The notes below the pieces were generated by a model that did no database searches, was not told the origin of the DNA, and saw only the letters and a list, made by a program, of their open reading frames with translations. A stretch of DNA of 64,000 nt from Streptomyces sp. S3(2020). Lineage in GTDB: Bacteria > Actinomycetota > Actinomycetes > Streptomycetales > Streptomycetaceae. The position numbers were made by a program, and so were the translations under genes. Shown in pieces: positions 17,651-25,649 of the stretch (position 1 is the stretch's first letter; each line of letters opens with the position of its first letter). The DNA is taken from contig NZ_JABERD010000022.1 in NCBI RefSeq assembly GCF_013044505.1, positions 1-64,000 of the forward strand, in the 5' to 3' direction.

Positions 17651-18517
17651 GTGAGCGGGGGTGTGCTCTACCGGGGCATGGACCGGGCCGCGCTGGACCG
17701 CGCGTACTCGCCCAGTTCGACGGCCCACGACATGTCCGGGGCGCTGCGCGAGTGGACGGTGCGCAGCGAGGCGGCGCGTGCGCTGCTCGGCCGTCCTCGG
17801 GAGCTGCGCTACGGCCCGGCGGGGCGGCAGGTCGTCGACTTCTTCCCGGCGGGCCGTCCGGGGCGGGGCGGGAAAGGGGCGCCGCTGCTGGTGTTCCTGC
17901 ACGGGGGCTACTGGATCGAGGGCTCCCGGCACGACTCGGCGTTCCTCGCCCCGTCGTTCGTACCGCGCGGTGTCGCCTACGCCGCTGTGGGCTATCCGCT
18001 CGCCCCGGCCGCCGGTCTGGACGAGATCGTCGCCTCGTGCGAGCAGGCCGTCGAGTTCCTCCACGCGCGGGCACGGGACCTGGGGGTGGACGCGGACCGG
18101 GTCCATCTGTGCGGCCTGTCGGCGGGCGCGCATCTGGCGGCGATGGTCGCGACCGGACGGACGGCACACCGCGTCCGCGGGCTCACCGCCGTCAGCGGCG
18201 TCTACGATCTCCGGCCCGTCGCGCTCAGCTATGTCGGCGAGCCGCTGCGGCTGGACGCCGTCTCCGCCACCCGCAACAGCCCGCTGCACCGGCTGCGCGC
18301 GGGCCTGCCCCCGCTGGTCACCGCCTACGCGGAGCACGACACGGGCGAGTTCGTCCGGCAGAGCGCCGAGTTCGCGGGCGCCTGGCAGAACGCCGGAAAC
18401 ACGGGCCTCCTGATCGAGGAGGCCGGCACCCACCACTTCGACGTCGTCCACCGGTGCGGCGATCCACGCTCCGCGCTCGGCGCGGCCATCCTCGAACAGA
18501 TCGGAGACACATCATGA
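17651..18517 (+). CDS. Kynurenine formamidase (alpha/beta-hydrolase type)
   Basis: The 288-aa alpha/beta hydrolase converts N-formylkynurenine to kynurenine and formate. It has the oxyanion-hole motif HGGYW, the nucleophile elbow GLSAGAH, an acid residue in YAEHDTGEF and the catalytic His in GTHHFDVVH. HGGYW plus GLSAGAH is characteristic of eukaryotic-type arylformamidases, as opposed to the metal-dependent bacterial KynB cyclase fold. The ATGA overlap with the next gene, a tryptophan 2,3-dioxygenase homologue, supports the function strongly. Confidence 0.88.
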   Translation: MSGGVLYRGMDRAALDRAYSPSSTAHDMSGALREWTVRSEAARALLGRPRELRYGPAGRQVVDFFPAGRPGRGGKGAPLLVFLHGGYWIEGSRHDSAFLAPSFVPRGVAYAAVGYPLAPAAGLDEIVASCEQAVEFLHARARDLGVDADRVHLCGLSAGAHLAAMVATGRTAHRVRGLTAVSGVYDLRPVALSYVGEPLRLDAVSATRNSPLHRLRAGLPPLVTAYAEHDTGEFVRQSAEFAGAWQNAGNTGLLIEEAGTHHFDVVHRCGDPRSALGAAILEQIGDTS

Positions 18518-19458
18518 CGTCCGCACAGCAGGCGGTCCCGGAAAGCCCCGAACCTCCGGCCGGCTGCCCGGTCACCGGGGGCGGGCCGAGCCGGGTCGGC
18601 ACCCTGAGCGAGGAGCAGCGGCGCGAGCGGGCGGTGGCCACCGGCGGCCGGCCGATCCTCGACTTCGACGGCGAGCGCTCCCCCTATGTCGCCTACGGCG
18701 AGATCGACGTACTGCTCAGCCTTCAGAAACCGCCGAGCGGAACGCACGACGAAATGCTCTTCCTGATGTCGGGCCAGCTGATGGAGCTGATGTTCAAACT
18801 GATGACGCACGAGCTGACCGAGGCCAAGCGGCGGATCGCCGACGACGAGATCCCCGCCGCCCTGCTCACCTTCCAGCGCGTCACCCGGGTGCAGGAACTC
18901 CTGGTGAAGGGCTGGGACGTGGTCAGCACGCTGAGCCCGGCCCAGTTCCTGGGCTTCCGGGACCACCTCGGTGAGGCCTCCGGATTCCAGTCCGCCGGCT
19001 ACCGGCACCTGGAACTCCTCCTCGGCAACAAGCAGCCCGGCATGCTCGGCCCGCACCGCGGCAGCCCGCACACCCACACCGCCCTCAGCGCCGCACTGGC
19101 CGCGCCGAGTCTCTACGACGAGACGATCGCGCTCCTGCACCGCCGCGGTCACCCGGTGGCCGCCGAACACCTCGACCGCGACCTCACCCGCCCCTACGAG
19201 CCCCACTCCACCGTCGAACAGGCCTGGCTGGAGGTGTACGCCGACCAGAGCCCCGGCAACGACCTCTTCCTCCTCGGCGAGGCACTGATCAACCTGGCCG
19301 ATCTGTACCGGCAGTGGCGGTACCGTCACCTGATCGCCGTCGAACGCGTCATGGGCTGCAAGCCCGGCACCGGCGGCACCAGCGGCGTCGAGTGGTTGCG
19401 CCGGATCTGCGAGCACCTCTTCTTCCCCGAGCTGTGGAGCGTCAGGACCCAACTGTGA
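18514..19458 (+). CDS. kynA: Tryptophan 2,3-dioxygenase family heme protein
   Basis: A 314-aa TDO homologue. Shared features with characterised TDOs are HDEMLF near residue 78, GFRDHLGEASGFQS, the substrate-carboxylate Arg in GFQSAGYR, GNKQPGML, the heme-ligand His in QWRYRHL and the GTGGTSGVEWL loop, ending FFPELWSVRTQ. The distal-pocket segment, IIQHQxxELW in Xanthomonas TDO, reads LMSGQLMELM. The His that contacts the indole nitrogen (His55 there) is Gly87 here, and the following Trp is Met. Formation of N-formylkynurenine is likely from the operon, but altered substrate or oxidation chemistry is possible because the superfamily also contains oxindole-forming enzymes. Confidence 0.88.
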   Translation: MTSAQQAVPESPEPPAGCPVTGGGPSRVGTLSEEQRRERAVATGGRPILDFDGERSPYVAYGEIDVLLSLQKPPSGTHDEMLFLMSGQLMELMFKLMTHELTEAKRRIADDEIPAALLTFQRVTRVQELLVKGWDVVSTLSPAQFLGFRDHLGEASGFQSAGYRHLELLLGNKQPGMLGPHRGSPHTHTALSAALAAPSLYDETIALLHRRGHPVAAEHLDRDLTRPYEPHSTVEQAWLEVYADQSPGNDLFLLGEALINLADLYRQWRYRHLIAVERVMGCKPGTGGTSGVEWLRRICEHLFFPELWSVRTQL

Positions 19459-20546
19459 CGATCACCTTCCGCGTCCCCCCAGGAGCTGACGACCGTATCG
19501 GCTTCACCTACTCCCCGCTGCTGGAAACCGTGCTCAGTCTCCATGTCCTGGCCGAGCCCAAGCACCATCCCCTGCAGCATGCCTGGGTACGTCGGATGCG
19601 CCGGCTCCCGGTGGGACTGCGGCGGGAGATCACCACCCTCTCCTTCACCTTCCGCGAGTACTTCCCCGCGTTCTGCTTCCCCTCGGCGCACGGCCCGCAG
19701 GCGTCCTTCGCCCAGGAGATCGAACGGCTGCGGGCACTCCCCCACGACCAGGTGCGCGAGGAGTTCGCGGTGGCGCTGGTCGGTGATGTGGCCCGGGGCC
19801 AGGGCGGTGTGCCGCCCGACTCCGCGAGCGGACCGGAGGCGGACGACGCCGTGCGCAGGACGCTGGCCGAGGACCCCGGAGCACTGCTGGAGCGGTTCGT
19901 CTCCCTGCTCGGCGACTACTGGGAGGCGGCGTTCGCCGAGGAATGGGAACGGCTCTCCTCCCAGCTGGCCGACACGATGACGGAGATCGGTGAGGAACTC
20001 GCCGTCCGTGGTCTGTTCGGGCCGCTGCGCCGGCTCGCCCCGGAGGTCGGATCCGATCCCGTGGACCGCCGGTTCTGGCTCGACCGCCCGCACGACCACG
20101 AGGTCACGCTCTCGGCCGAGGACCGCCTCACCCTCGTCCCCAGCGTCTACGTATGGCCCCACGTACGCGTCAACTGCGACCCGCCCTGGCCGCTCGGCGT
20201 GGTCTTCCCGGTGAGCCATCTCCAGCGTGCGGCCCATGTGTCGATGGCTCCCCCGGAGCTGATCGCCACCCTGCGCGCGGTGGCCGAGGAGACCCGGCTG
20301 CGGCTGCTGCGGCTGCTCGCCCAGCGTCCCCGCAGCACGGAGGAACTCGCCCCGCTGCTGCACCTGACCCCGGCGGCGCTCTCCAAGCACCTGCGCGTGC
20401 TGGCGAGGGCCGGTCTCGTCACCACCCGCCGTGACGGCTACTACGTGCTGTACAGCGCCGACCGCGACCGCCTCGCCGCACTCGCCCCCAGCCTGCACAC
20501 CTACGTCCTGGGGACGGGCGGCGGCCGCGACGGGCGGCCTTTCTGA
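19455..20546 (+). CDS. DUF5937-ArsR family transcriptional regulator
   Basis: The 363-aa protein starts at a GTG overlapping the dioxygenase stop by 4 nt. The N-terminal ~255 residues form a DUF5937-like domain, beginning ITFRVPPGADDRIGFTYSPL. The C-terminal ArsR-type winged helix (~265-345) has ELAPLLHLTPAALSKHLRVL and a wing with RRDGYYVLY. There is no metal-binding Cys pair in the helix, so an organic ligand is more likely than a metal. Translational coupling suggests autoregulation of the kynurenine operon in response to tryptophan or a catabolite. A hairpin terminator follows 40 bp downstream. Confidence 0.85.
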   Translation: MTITFRVPPGADDRIGFTYSPLLETVLSLHVLAEPKHHPLQHAWVRRMRRLPVGLRREITTLSFTFREYFPAFCFPSAHGPQASFAQEIERLRALPHDQVREEFAVALVGDVARGQGGVPPDSASGPEADDAVRRTLAEDPGALLERFVSLLGDYWEAAFAEEWERLSSQLADTMTEIGEELAVRGLFGPLRRLAPEVGSDPVDRRFWLDRPHDHEVTLSAEDRLTLVPSVYVWPHVRVNCDPPWPLGVVFPVSHLQRAAHVSMAPPELIATLRAVAEETRLRLLRLLAQRPRSTEELAPLLHLTPAALSKHLRVLARAGLVTTRRDGYYVLYSADRDRLAALAPSLHTYVLGTGGGRDGRPF

Positions 20547-20586
20547 CGCTGCCTCTACGACACCCCGTTCCGTTCGCCGCGCGTCA

Positions 20587-20612
20587 GGCGGTCGGCCCGA
20601 GAGCCGACCGCC
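20587..20612. terminator. Bidirectional hairpin between convergent genes
   Basis: GGCGGTCGGC (20587-20596) pairs perfectly with GCCGACCGCC (20603-20612) around a 6-nt loop. It lies between the convergent ArsR and DNase I-fold genes. There is no U-tract, which is usual for Streptomyces terminators. Confidence 0.75.
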
Positions 20613-20662
20613 CGGTCACGGCCCGTGGGTCCCGGGCCGCGGCGCTCCGTACCGGAGTCCGG

Positions 20663-22429
20663 TCAGGCCTGGGTCTGCCACTGCTGGCAGTAGTTGTTCA
20701 ACCACGTCCACAGGCGGACGTCGGTGCCGTCGGCGCTGCCGCAGTTGGCGACATCGGCGACCTTGCCGCTGTTGGGGTTGAGCAGTCGGACCCAGCCGCT
20801 GTCAGTACTGGTGAGGGACCAGCGCTCGCAGGCGTTGTTCACCAACGTCCACTGCTGGATGTTGGTGCCGTCGGCGGTGCCGCAGCCGGTGACGTCGATC
20901 GCCTTGTCGCTGTGGGTGTTGATGATCCGGCTGGTGCCGTCGGGGAGTTCCTCGATCCGCCACCTCTGGTTGGCACCGCCGTGGCAGGTCCAGAGCTGGA
21001 TGTTCGCCCCGTCCGCGGTGGACCAGCCGTTCACGTCGAGGCACTTGCCGGTGGCCCGGTTGACCAACATGAAGTCGTTGGGGGTGTAGATGAAGCCGAT
21101 CTTGTCGACCTCGTCGCCGGTGCGGCCGTGGAATCCGGAGATCTGCCAGCCCGTGGGCGCGGTGACGGTGGTGCAGTCGGACGTGGTGGCGCCACCGGCC
21201 AGGGTGTTGCCGAGGTTGGTGGTGAACTTGGCGTAGAAGACGCGGGTATGGCCGTCGTGCTTGGCCCGGCACAGGTAGGCACTGGTCACGTACTCGGTGC
21301 TGCCCAGGGTCAACGAGCGGTACGTGCCGCCCGTGCCGCCGTGGGTCAGCGTGGTCCCGTTGCTCAGGGTCACTCCGACCTGGTCGACCCGGGATCCGGC
21401 GCGCAGCGAGATCGCGGTCGCCTGCGCACCCGAGGGCACGGCGGCGATGTCGGTGAAGTAGTCGCCGTGCGGGCCGCCGAACTGGTCGCTGAACTCGAAG
21501 GCGGGGTTGGTGCTCCAGCTGAAGGACGCGGTGATGGGGTCGTGGTCGGAGAGCATGAGTCCGGTGCCGTCCTCAAGGAACTTGGCATGCTCGTTGTTGT
21601 AGTTGGTTGCGTTGAGGGTGACGAACTTGCTGCCGCGGTAGAGGATCTTGTCGACGACCTCGCAGGTGTTGGGCACGGTGGCGCCGGTCTGGTCGCAGAC
21701 GAGCGCGTCGCTGCCCTTGGCGGGGGCCACGCCGCCTCGGATGAGCTGGACCCAGGTGTCGGTGAGGTTGTTGGTGGTGGCGAACTCGGCGATGGTGTCG
21801 CCGGAGCGCGTGTAGCGGGTGTTGGTGTCGCCCATGACCACGACGGCGTTGCCCGCGGAGTGGGATTGGATGAACTCGGTCAGCTGGTTGAGGTTGTCGG
21901 CCCGCGACTCCAGGTCGCCGTCGCTGGTGCCGGCGTTGGTGTGCAGGTTGTAGAAGTCGACGTAGACGCCCTCCGCGAGGCGCTCCCGCATGAAGGTGAA
22001 GCCCTTGGGGGTCAGGCAGTCACCGGAGTCCCACTGGCAGGAGTCCCAGCCGACCCGTTCGAAGTCGTCCTCGTCGTAGGAGATCTTGGAGAGGGTGTTG
22101 AGGCCGCTGCCGATGCCGGCGCCGCCGCTGGTGGGGGTGCGGTAGGCGTGGTTGGTGTCGCCGGCGTAGAGGTAGGCGTGGTAGTTGAAGTCCTCCTGGA
22201 CCTGGACGATGTCGTACGGCGCGATCCGCTGCCCGATCGCCGTCGTGGACGTCTTGCGGTCGGTGGACGCGCTGGAGAGGATCTCCGGGAGCCCGGCGAC
22301 GTTGTAGGACAGCACGTTGAAGGTGCCGGAGTCCACCGCCGCGGCAGGGGTCGCCGTGGCCATGGTCATGCCGACCACGCCGGTGAGCAGGAGAGCTCCG
22401 GTCGCCAGACCGGAGAGCAGTCTTCGCAT
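20663..22429 (-). CDS. Secreted DNase I-fold hydrolase with ricin-type lectin domain
   Basis: The 588-aa precursor has a Sec signal peptide ending ATPAAA. Residues ~35-325 are an endonuclease/exonuclease/phosphatase fold like bacterial sphingomyelinase C, with NVLSYNVAGLPE, the metal Glu in QVQEDF, YNLHTNAG, VMGDTNTRY and the catalytic LSDHDP. A beta-rich jacalin-like segment (FGGPHGDYFTDI, ~335-445) follows. The C-terminal ~130 residues form a ricin B trefoil with repeats such as NIQLWTCHGGANQRW and NIQQWTLVNNACERW. It probably acts outside the cell on phospholipid or nucleic acid while bound to glycans. AAGAGG precedes the ATG. Confidence 0.85.
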   Translation of the reverse strand: MRRLLSGLATGALLLTGVVGMTMATATPAAAVDSGTFNVLSYNVAGLPEILSSASTDRKTSTTAIGQRIAPYDIVQVQEDFNYHAYLYAGDTNHAYRTPTSGGAGIGSGLNTLSKISYDEDDFERVGWDSCQWDSGDCLTPKGFTFMRERLAEGVYVDFYNLHTNAGTSDGDLESRADNLNQLTEFIQSHSAGNAVVVMGDTNTRYTRSGDTIAEFATTNNLTDTWVQLIRGGVAPAKGSDALVCDQTGATVPNTCEVVDKILYRGSKFVTLNATNYNNEHAKFLEDGTGLMLSDHDPITASFSWSTNPAFEFSDQFGGPHGDYFTDIAAVPSGAQATAISLRAGSRVDQVGVTLSNGTTLTHGGTGGTYRSLTLGSTEYVTSAYLCRAKHDGHTRVFYAKFTTNLGNTLAGGATTSDCTTVTAPTGWQISGFHGRTGDEVDKIGFIYTPNDFMLVNRATGKCLDVNGWSTADGANIQLWTCHGGANQRWRIEELPDGTSRIINTHSDKAIDVTGCGTADGTNIQQWTLVNNACERWSLTSTDSGWVRLLNPNSGKVADVANCGSADGTDVRLWTWLNNYCQQWQTQA

Positions 22430-22589
22430 CGTTGCCTCTTGTGTGGGGTCGTGCAGGCGCCGACGCCAATGAACGGTCCATGCCAAGTAGGGGCGGGCAT
22501 GCACCGGTCGCGACGAAGTCGGCTCCGCCGAACGGGATGAGAGGGGTCCGCACACCCCGCGAGAGAGCGTGGGGTGGCGTCAAGTCGGC

Positions 22590-22619
22590 ACTGTACCCAT
22601 CAGTAGCCATCCCATGTAA
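22590..22619 (-). promoter_or_regulatory. Predicted promoter of the secreted hydrolase
   Basis: Reading leftward, -35-like TTACAT (22619-22614) and -10 TACAGT (22595-22590) are 18 bp apart, placing the start about 170 bp before the ATG at 22429. The remaining part of the 22430-22774 gap shows no gene and no strong hairpin. Confidence 0.45.
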
Positions 22620-22774
22620 GCACCCGAACGGAACCGATTCGGACTCATGGCTTCCTCAGCGATCGGGCCTAACTCCCCCGGCGGGAAAGGGAATACACAG
22701 CCTTCTCTCCACAGGCGGGAATCGGATTCGTCCCATGACGTCAGCGGCACGAGCGTGTGCGCGGGCGTCGCGGA

Positions 22775-23602
22775 TCAGCCCGCGTGGGTCTTCCCCAGTC
22801 CGAAGATCCGCTGGGCGTGCCCGTGCAGGAACAGGTCCCGGGAGACGTCGTCGAGTTCGAGCCCGTCCAGGTCGGCCAGCGCCCGATCGGCCGTGATCAT
22901 GGGGTAGTTGGTGCCGAAGAGCACCTTGTGCCGGCCGTCGCGAAGATAGCGGACGAGTTCCGGCGGAAAGCGTCGGCACGTGTACGCCGAGGTGTCGATG
23001 TACACGTTCTCGTGCTTGCGGGCCACCGCGATCATCTCCTCCGTCCACGGATACCCGATGTGCCCGGCGACGACGGTGAGTTCCGGGAAGTCCAGGGCCA
23101 CGTCGTCGAGGTAGGGAATGGGCCGTCCGGTCTCCGAGGTGCGCAGCGGACCGGTGTGCCCGACCTGGGTGCAGAACGGGATGCCCAGTTCGACGCACTC
23201 GGCGTACAGGGGGTAGTAGTGGCGGTCGTTGGGCGGCCAGCCCCACAGCCAGGGCACGACACGCAAGGCCTTGAACCCGAGTTCGTGCACACAGCGCCGC
23301 AACTCCCGTACGGCGGCGACGGGTCGGCGCAGATCGACCGATGCCACGCCGTACAGCCGCTCGGGGGCACGGGCGACGAAAGCCGCGACCTCGTCGTTGG
23401 AGATCAGCGCGCCCTCGGGGCCGCACCAGGCGCTGAGCAGCGCGCTGTCGACCCCGCCCGCGTCCATCGCCGCCAGCGTGAGGTCGACGGGCGGCTCCTC
23501 GGTGAGCGCCTCGGCGCCGGTCCAGCGGCGCAGCGAGGCGAACATCTCGTGCTGGATGAAACGCAGGGTGGGGTGCTGGGCCCAGACATCGATGACGGGC
23601 AT
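22775..23602 (-). CDS. Amidohydrolase-fold protein with altered metal site
   Basis: The 275-aa TIM-barrel protein of the amidohydrolase-2 family (ACMSD/LigI relatives) begins PVIDVWAQHP and has QVGHTG and VAGHIGYPWTEEM. The usual first-strand HxH is WxQ here, and the late SD of GSDYP is TN in LFGTNYPM. Several ligands of the ordinary Zn site are therefore missing and the chemistry is uncertain; it may be a metal-independent lactonase or decarboxylase, or non-catalytic. It is divergent from the second importer operon across a 376-bp gap. No operon partner is seen. Confidence 0.75.
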   Translation of the reverse strand: MPVIDVWAQHPTLRFIQHEMFASLRRWTGAEALTEEPPVDLTLAAMDAGGVDSALLSAWCGPEGALISNDEVAAFVARAPERLYGVASVDLRRPVAAVRELRRCVHELGFKALRVVPWLWGWPPNDRHYYPLYAECVELGIPFCTQVGHTGPLRTSETGRPIPYLDDVALDFPELTVVAGHIGYPWTEEMIAVARKHENVYIDTSAYTCRRFPPELVRYLRDGRHKVLFGTNYPMITADRALADLDGLELDDVSRDLFLHGHAQRIFGLGKTHAG

Positions 23603-23859
23603 CGCGGCATCGCCCCTTCGCGACTGGTGAGGCCACTTCGTGCTTCTCCGCGCTGATCCTGCCAGACAAGGCCGAGGCCAGTCTCCCCTCCTTCATGTCC
23701 ACGGAGCCCGAGACCGACCGCCGCACCTCGGCGGCATCCGACCAACGGGACGGGCCACTGCCGTATGCGTGCCATCGGCCGCGACGATACGACGCCCATG
23801 ACTTCGCGGACAGAGCCGAACATGCCTGGTCACGACGTTGTCGCGCGGGCTGTCCGGAG

Positions 23860-23899
23860 TATCAGAACGGTTGATAACTCGCATGGTCAGCCCTTATTT
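23860..23899 (+). promoter_or_regulatory. Importer-operon promoter with LysR-type box
   Basis: -35 TTGATA (23871-23876) and -10 TTATTT (23894-23899) are 17 bp apart, 80 bp before the binding-protein GTG. The inverted repeat TATCA-N7-TGATA (23860-23876) overlaps the -35 and contains ATC-N9-GAT, the half-box known for NodD-type LysR regulators. Two NodD-like LysR genes follow the operon at 31.7-33.7 kb. The rest of 23603-23978 has no gene. Confidence 0.55.
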
Positions 23900-23978
23900 C
23901 AGCGGCGTTAACGGAAGTGCTTCACTCGCATCACGTTCAGAGCGGGCGGAGGCGAGATCCCGCCACAAGGAGGTCGCG

Positions 23979-25544
23979 GTGACAGTCGTGCAGAGGCTCA
24001 GCGGGGCACACGGGACGAGAGACAGGCGCATTCGCGCGACCGGGGCTCTGGCGCTGTCGGCACTGGTGCTGGGCACCGCCACAGCATGTGCCGGTTCGCC
24101 GGCGAACGAGTCGGGGAACAGCACGGACGCCGGCACCCTCAACCTTCAGTACTCGGCCCCGCCGGGAACCCTCGACCCCTGGGCCCAGGGCCCGGCGATG
24201 CTCCAGCAGGCGATGTACGACACGCTGACCCACGTCGACAAGTCGGGCGACGCGGTCCCGTGGCTGGCCACCTCGTGGAAGTTCACCGACGCGAAGACGC
24301 TGGAGATCCGCCTGCGCACCGGGGTGAAGTTCACCGACGGGACCGTGTTCGACGCCGCCGCGGTCGTGACGAACCTGGAGTACGGCAAGAAGAACGCCAG
24401 CAACGGCTCCAAGTCCGTGCTCGCTCAGGTCAAGTCGGTGACCGCCGTGAACAGTTCCACGGTGCGCATCACCCTGGCCTCGCCCAACCCCGACCTGCCG
24501 GTGGCCTTCGCCACGGGGTCCGCCGGCTACATGGTCAGCCCCAAGTCGCTCGCGAACCCCGGCTCGCTGCGGCTCGCCTCTAACGGAACCGGTCCGTATC
24601 AGCTGGACACCAGCCGGACCGTGGCCGGCCAGAAGTACGTGCTCAAGCAGAACACGAACTACTGGTCGCCCAAGACGTACCCCTTCTCACAAGTCACGAT
24701 GAAGATCGTCACCGACCGTACCGCCCAGGTCAACGCGGTGCGGAGCGGCTCCCTCGACGTGCTCGCGATCAGTCCCGGCACGAGCACCTCCGGCCTGACC
24801 ATCCAGAAGGGCGCCGCCGCCCTCGGTCAGGGCATCGCCCTCCTGGATGTCGAAGGGAAGATCAACAAGGCGCTGGGCGACGTCAGGGTGCGCCGGGCCC
24901 TCAACTACGCGATCGACCGGGAGGCCCTGATCGAGACCGTGCTGGACGGCGATGCCGAGGCGAACCCCTCGGTGCCGGCCAACTCCTCCAGCGCCGGCTG
25001 GAGCGAGAAGCTCGCGGGCATGTACACCTACGACCCGGACAAGGCCAGGCAACTCCTCAAGGAGGCGGGCTACGGCTCCGGCTTCGATCTGAAGGTGCTC
25101 AGCACGCCGGCGGCGGACGGGCTCGTGCAGGCCATCGCCGGTTACCTGCGCAAGGTCGGGGTGAACGTGACGATCGAGGACCACACCAGCGACCTGCTTC
25201 AGCAGGCGATGAGCGGCAAGTGGGCCGCGGGCAACACCAACCTGTCCGTCACGGGCCGGACGTTCACCGACATCACCCTGTCGATGACCCCTGGCGCGTT
25301 CTTCAACTTCCAGCACGTGGACGACCCGAAGATCACCGAACTGCTGGCCGAGGCGGGCGGGGCAACCGGTGAGGCCGCCAGGAACAAGATCTACGGCGAG
25401 CTCCTCGATTACGCCGCCGGGCAGGCGTGGTACATCATCCCCGGTCTGATCAACACGCGCACCGCCTACGACGCGAAAAAGGTCCGGCTCACCAACGGCA
25501 GCACGCAGGCCGTAGCTCTCTACAACATCCAACCGGCCGACTGA
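23979..25544 (+). CDS. Family 5 extracellular solute-binding lipoprotein
   Basis: The 521-aa precursor of a peptide/nickel-type binding protein has an Arg-rich N-terminus and a hydrophobic segment. The lipobox-like ATAC places the lipid Cys at residue 37. The mature N-terminus contains QYSAPPGTLDPW, and the fold motif RVRRALNYAIDREALI near residue 305 is typical of the family. The GTG start was chosen for the near-perfect AAGGAGGT five bases upstream; the in-frame ATG at 23838 would lie before the promoter. A long hairpin separates it from the permease genes, so it may be expressed at a higher level. Confidence 0.9.
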   Translation: MTVVQRLSGAHGTRDRRIRATGALALSALVLGTATACAGSPANESGNSTDAGTLNLQYSAPPGTLDPWAQGPAMLQQAMYDTLTHVDKSGDAVPWLATSWKFTDAKTLEIRLRTGVKFTDGTVFDAAAVVTNLEYGKKNASNGSKSVLAQVKSVTAVNSSTVRITLASPNPDLPVAFATGSAGYMVSPKSLANPGSLRLASNGTGPYQLDTSRTVAGQKYVLKQNTNYWSPKTYPFSQVTMKIVTDRTAQVNAVRSGSLDVLAISPGTSTSGLTIQKGAAALGQGIALLDVEGKINKALGDVRVRRALNYAIDREALIETVLDGDAEANPSVPANSSSAGWSEKLAGMYTYDPDKARQLLKEAGYGSGFDLKVLSTPAADGLVQAIAGYLRKVGVNVTIEDHTSDLLQQAMSGKWAAGNTNLSVTGRTFTDITLSMTPGAFFNFQHVDDPKITELLAEAGGATGEAARNKIYGELLDYAAGQAWYIIPGLINTRTAYDAKKVRLTNGSTQAVALYNIQPAD

Positions 25545-25546
25545 GC

Positions 25547-25607
25547 GGTATGCCGTGGGGACGGACGACTCAGCCCTGAGCCCCTCCCCCCGTCCCCACG
25601 GCATGCC
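25547..25607 (+). terminator. Long intra-operon hairpin after the binding-protein gene
   Basis: An 18-nt arm (25547-25564) pairs with 25590-25607 with a single G-T mismatch. The loop contains a small CTCAG/CTGAG hairpin. It begins 2 nt after the binding-protein stop and ends 42 nt before the permease ATG. Such elements act as partial terminators or 3' stabilisers, raising binding-protein mRNA relative to the membrane subunits. Confidence 0.8.
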
Positions 25608-25649
25608 TTCCCTCTCCTTCCAGCGCCGTCGGACCATGGAGCCGCCACC

